Both the position numbers and the translations under genes were made by a program. A stretch of DNA of 64,000 bases from Bradyrhizobium sp. SRS-191 (lineage in GTDB: Bacteria > Pseudomonadota > Alphaproteobacteria > Rhizobiales > Xanthobacteraceae), in contig NZ_JANBVS010000019.1 of assembly GCF_024586915.1 (NCBI RefSeq), positions 62,001 through 126,000 on the forward strand, written 5' to 3'. Position 1 is the first letter of the stretch. Every line of letters starts with the position of its first letter. A model generated the notes under the pieces. It was not told where the DNA came from, did not search any database, and saw nothing but the letters and a program-made list of their open reading frames with translations. This document shows positions 61,701 through 64,000 of this stretch, in pieces.

Positions 61701-61932
61701 GCCCGAAAGGGTCGAAGAGCTCGCGCGCTTCGTGTCCAGCATCGGCAACCGGTTGGCGCCTGCGCGCGAGGGCATTCAGGAGGCGGTCGAGAGCGCCGAT
61801 AAGAGCGGGTTCGATCTCGAACATGTCGACGACATCCGCTACGGCATCCGCTCGGAGGTATGGGAGAGCGAAGCCGTTTCGTTGACCGATTTTGTTGACT
61901 GGATCAAACAACTGCCGGCGATGAGACGTTGA
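58711..61932 (+). CDS. sacsin-like GHKL ATPase with C-terminal nuclease-like domain
   Basis: The 1073-residue protein has an N-terminal GHKL ATPase of the sacsin type: N-box RWLWELIQNARDFPDE (N47), HNG motif FAHNGRDFTEE (71-81) and G2 GKFGSGFLSTHLIS (101-114). A long middle region follows (about 250-880). The C-terminus (about 893-1000) has LGKIVEELIGARL, GYDLGAYVDEASYADVGWIE and KIEIKATRGGSVSMS, a DUF3883/PD-(D/E)XK-like nuclease pattern. It starts with GTG at the stop of the preceding gene. Likely a cytoplasmic defence ATPase-nuclease. Confidence 0.7.
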   Translation: MSDNRLQRKATRILHRNNAQEIKKALADLEEHRSEFATRWLWELIQNARDFPDESRPMTIRVTVSPKQITFAHNGRDFTEEEILSLILHGSTKQSNPEQLGKFGSGFLSTHLISKKVRIKGTLRDDDGVRKGFEFELDRSGESAEAIGAAMQSSLDALIQILDQKRFKPTDWTEYVYQADGSLDAGELETDFPFDAVPYILVFDNNVDAIELRLQDKRYSYTRAGTEELDAGGYVTVIEGIDSSDRFFVVEEDGIWAAVPVSEREDEGYELWLPGDVPRLFKFLPLVNSVTLGLPAVFHSPLFATTENRDGLVFSAGGPNSDVNKGLLTKAAACFLLLARNCAEEGFDDLHLLLNVSEVSDFPAWLEDRPWYADWQRSLIRQFAAIPLVRMENGDPEPASDAHLPLGDATMTWESVYRLGTNLAEAWAPAAAVAEGCSVVAAAWIGLLGDNDPLIESCVLTPERLIANVKEIGSLKNLGERLELERAETIAWLNGLISAVAEPHRATCLDGLIPDQTPEGTFRSSVELSRDTEIDDDLKNVLETLDDPIRKRLVHEDIIGAESIIKRVQPREPLVSNAKDRLKRQAQATSDAPEYRAACLTMFQWLAVEGRWDDLKDGIPVYTLDNDESEMVSKTSSRGTLLAPRELWPDEARPYWDAFPRGSVLSDDYAPLLDSSSWSEAAANGVLVIELLSSEDQELAELENYMLALELEGYGHSAAAPVEVGKLAFIGTEFQEALRSRERAVRFLQFILDYVIGADKSWKKRVAVECECGAEHEIIPCQWLAFIREREWVPRSKVQERLTDVSLARLTRHDPRLADAVTSEEHTDFLTLIGINVLEQAVLAAGESQSTELRRRLAQLARLAAQHPGAVARLIEDIEAHHEADQRWRQNQKLGKIVEELIGARLKSRLLLLRMRVKPQFKGYDLGAYVDEASYADVGWIEMQQAETLVAKIEIKATRGGSVSMSNRQGEEASGDQARFWLCVVPLDANEDIDELTPERVEELARFVSSIGNRLAPAREGIQEAVESADKSGFDLEHVDDIRYGIRSEVWESEAVSLTDFVDWIKQLPAMRR

Positions 61933-62112
61933 AGGTGACGCGTACGAGGTGGGCCAGTACCCGAAGATTGACACTGAAGGGCTCGAGCCAACGCGCTCGG
62001 CTCGCCTTGCGGTAGCGATGGGCGTGCCGACGCATGCCGTTCAAAACGCAGCGAAAACGCGCTAGGGTCGCCGGCCTTCCAAGAGTCGCATTGGTGGCGA
62101 AAGGCAGGGGCC

Positions 62113-64000
62113 GTGGACGCAAAGACACACCGCAGCACCGCAATCGTCGAAGGGCCGCTCGCATTCCAGATGCGGCGGGTCCTGGCCGCGCGCGCGGGCG
62201 AAAACGGGCTGCAGATTCTCACCTGGCCCCAACTTGCCGCGCATTTGGTCGGCGGGTTCGTCCAACCTGTGCAGGTGGAACATCTAGAGCCGGCGATCCA
62301 AGCGGCGATCGCTGCGAAGGGATTCAAGGAGCTGGATCCGGTCGCGGAGCTGCCCGGCATGACGCGAGCGGTCGCGCGCAGCCTGCAGAAAGCATGGAAC
62401 GCCGACATTGATCTGGCGGCGGCCGCCAAGCGCAACGCTGTGCCGCGTCTCCTCGACCTGGCGGTCATCGAAGAGCGTGTGCGCGCGCAACTTTCTCCGG
62501 CAACTCTGCTGCCACGCGACCTGCGCTCGGCGGCGCTCGCGCGCGTAGAGCGCGCGCCGGTGCTCGTGGGGCCGGTCCGCATTGAGCGGGTCCCGTGGAT
62601 CGCGCCCGTGTGGCGACCTCTGGTCAAAGCACTCGGCAAGGTCGTCCCGGTTGAATGGGAGACGCCAGCGTCCGCGGAAACCTCGTGGTTTGGCGAGGTG
62701 AAGCCGGTTCCGCTACATGGGACTCCCGATAAGGCAGACATTGTCTCCTGCGCCGATCCGCATCACGAGGCGGTCGAGGCTCTTCGCTGGGTTCGCAAGC
62801 TGTTGAGCATGAAGCTTGCGAAACCGTTTGAGATCGCGGTGGCGGCGGCGGCGCCGGGATCATGGGATGAACACATTCTCGCGCTCGCCGCGGACACGGG
62901 CCTGCGAATTCATTTCACGCACGGCATCCCGGCTCTCAGCGTCCGGGACGGCCAGCGTTGCGCGGCCGTAGCGGACGTGCTGGTGCGCGGTTTGAGCGAA
63001 CAGCGCGTCAGGCGGCTGATTGCGCTCTGCTCCGGAGAAGGCACGCAACTGGACCGGCTTCCGCCCGGCTGGCTTGCGGCTCTGCCGCGCGGCGCCTCGC
63101 TCTTCGGACTGGAGGATTGGGAGCGCGCGCTCCGCGGTTTGCAAGTCAATGGAAATCCGATCGAGGTTGGGTCGCTGCTGCCCATTCTCGGTGCGCTCGC
63201 AAAAGGACCGTTGGCGGCGCTGGAAGCGGAGACCCTGCTGCTGCGGGGACGCTCGAAGACCATTTGGCAGACGGCGCTGCGTGCGGCGCCCGCGCACGCC
63301 ATCGAGCTTACGCTGCAGAACATTCGTCTTGCGGACGATAACGATCCGGGCGATTCCGTCGTATGGGGTCCGGCCGCGCATCTCGCGGCGTGGCCTCGCC
63401 CCTATGTGCGGCTCCTCGGCCTGACCAGCGGACGTTGGCCGCGCGGCGAAACCGACGACGCCATCTTGCCGGACCACATCGTTGCGGCGAAAGAGCTTGA
63501 TCCCGATCCGATGCCGCAAGCCGATCGACGTTGCTTTGCAATCGTCGTCGGCAGCGCGAGCGGCGCCCTCTCCATGTCGCGCAGCCGCCGCAACGCGCAG
63601 GGAAACCGCCTCGGCGCTAGTCCGCTGATCGCAGAGGGGCCAAAGGAACGCGCGCTCGCCCGCGCGCGCGTTCCCGAGCATGCGTTCAGCGAAGCGGATC
63701 GGCTGATGGCACGCCGGGACGAAGCAGCGACGCTCGATGGCATCAAGTCGGCATCGCAATGCTGGCGGAACTGGCATGTGACCGGCCTGACCGACCATGA
63801 CGGCCGTTTCCGCGCCAACCATCCAGCGATCGCGCGTGCGCTCGGCCGCACGCAATCACCAACCTCGCTGCAACTGCTTCTCCGTGCCCCGCTTGGCTTC
63901 GTCTGGAAATACGGTCTTGGCTGGTGGGCGCCGACAGAGCCCGAACAGCCGCTTACGATCGCGCCGGAGGCGCTTGGCAAGCTTGTCCACGAGCTGCTGC
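62113..64000 (+). CDS. AddB-like nuclease protein, truncated by window end
   Basis: The open frame runs at least 629 codons to the end of the window. It begins at GTG (VDAKTHRSTAIVEGPLAFQM) with GGGG upstream and includes LAAHLVGGFVQPVQVEHLEP, then LLGLTSGRWPRGETDDAILP and SLQLLLRAPLGFVWKYGLGW with GKLVHELL at the edge. These are features of AddB/RecB-like PD-(D/E)XK nuclease proteins. The nuclease core lies beyond the window. The GTG start is a best guess. It follows the GHKL gene by 180 bases. Confidence 0.7.
   Translation, partial: MDAKTHRSTAIVEGPLAFQMRRVLAARAGENGLQILTWPQLAAHLVGGFVQPVQVEHLEPAIQAAIAAKGFKELDPVAELPGMTRAVARSLQKAWNADIDLAAAAKRNAVPRLLDLAVIEERVRAQLSPATLLPRDLRSAALARVERAPVLVGPVRIERVPWIAPVWRPLVKALGKVVPVEWETPASAETSWFGEVKPVPLHGTPDKADIVSCADPHHEAVEALRWVRKLLSMKLAKPFEIAVAAAAPGSWDEHILALAADTGLRIHFTHGIPALSVRDGQRCAAVADVLVRGLSEQRVRRLIALCSGEGTQLDRLPPGWLAALPRGASLFGLEDWERALRGLQVNGNPIEVGSLLPILGALAKGPLAALEAETLLLRGRSKTIWQTALRAAPAHAIELTLQNIRLADDNDPGDSVVWGPAAHLAAWPRPYVRLLGLTSGRWPRGETDDAILPDHIVAAKELDPDPMPQADRRCFAIVVGSASGALSMSRSRRNAQGNRLGASPLIAEGPKERALARARVPEHAFSEADRLMARRDEAATLDGIKSASQCWRNWHVTGLTDHDGRFRANHPAIARALGRTQSPTSLQLLLRAPLGFVWKYGLGWWAPTEPEQPLTIAPEALGKLVHELL

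Noticed and set aside
1..64000. CRISPR arrays, rRNA and tRNA genes
   Set aside because: No regularly spaced direct repeats of CRISPR type and no recognisable rRNA or tRNA sequence were seen; the only short repeat sets are the iterons and palindromes listed.

Overview
The window is high-GC, tightly packed alphaproteobacterial DNA. FixK/FNR-type boxes, the trb-type transfer operon, a RepA of the rhizobial conjugative-element type and an FseA/QseM/QseC-like control module all point to Rhizobiales, most likely the Bradyrhizobium/Rhodopseudomonas/Afipia group. This is judged from protein and site signatures only. No rRNA, tRNA or CRISPR array was found.

Region 1 (1-12.0 kb) is a copper handling and efflux cluster: a CusB/CusA RND pump without an outer-membrane CusC, a cupredoxin, a DUF411 protein, FixH/YtkA-like, Spy-like, DUF2933 and His/Met/Cys-rich proteins, and a CopA-type P-ATPase. 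A decayed csoR gene still carries its operator in front of copA, and two boxes match the FixK/FNR consensus. Region 2 (12.1-33.0 kb) is the backbone of an integrative and conjugative element (ICE): a trb mating-pair operon, TraG coupling protein, DUF3363 relaxase with a candidate oriT, TraF peptidase, RepA with iterons and a parA remnant, an RdfS-like excisionase, FseA-like activator made by an apparent +1 frameshift, and the divergent qseM/qseC pair.

Region 3 (33.1-50.7 kb) mixes cargo and further backbone: an SRAP protein, a two-gene Gabija-like defence system, then DUF736, a membrane protein, DUF2493, Toprim, a 1437-residue methylase-helicase of the strawberry-notch family, ParB and ArdC antirestriction protein. 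Several of these genes share related 5' leader sequences. A broken tyrosine recombinase at 50.7-51.2 kb marks a junction.

Region 4 (51.3-64.0 kb) is a defence island. It holds a five-gene type III CBASS operon (CD-NTase, HORMA, Trip13-like ATPase, SLOG plus deoxyribosyltransferase-like effector, DEDDh exonuclease), a divergent HTH-ImmA/IrrE metalloprotease with a PIN protein, and a three-gene module of unknown protein, sacsin-like GHKL ATPase-nuclease and AddB-like nuclease that runs off the window and is the best candidate for an undescribed system. Together these look like a mobile element that carries copper tolerance and antiphage cargo and is controlled by a widespread rhizobial excision switch. 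The integrase, att sites and any LuxR/LuxI pair are not in the window.
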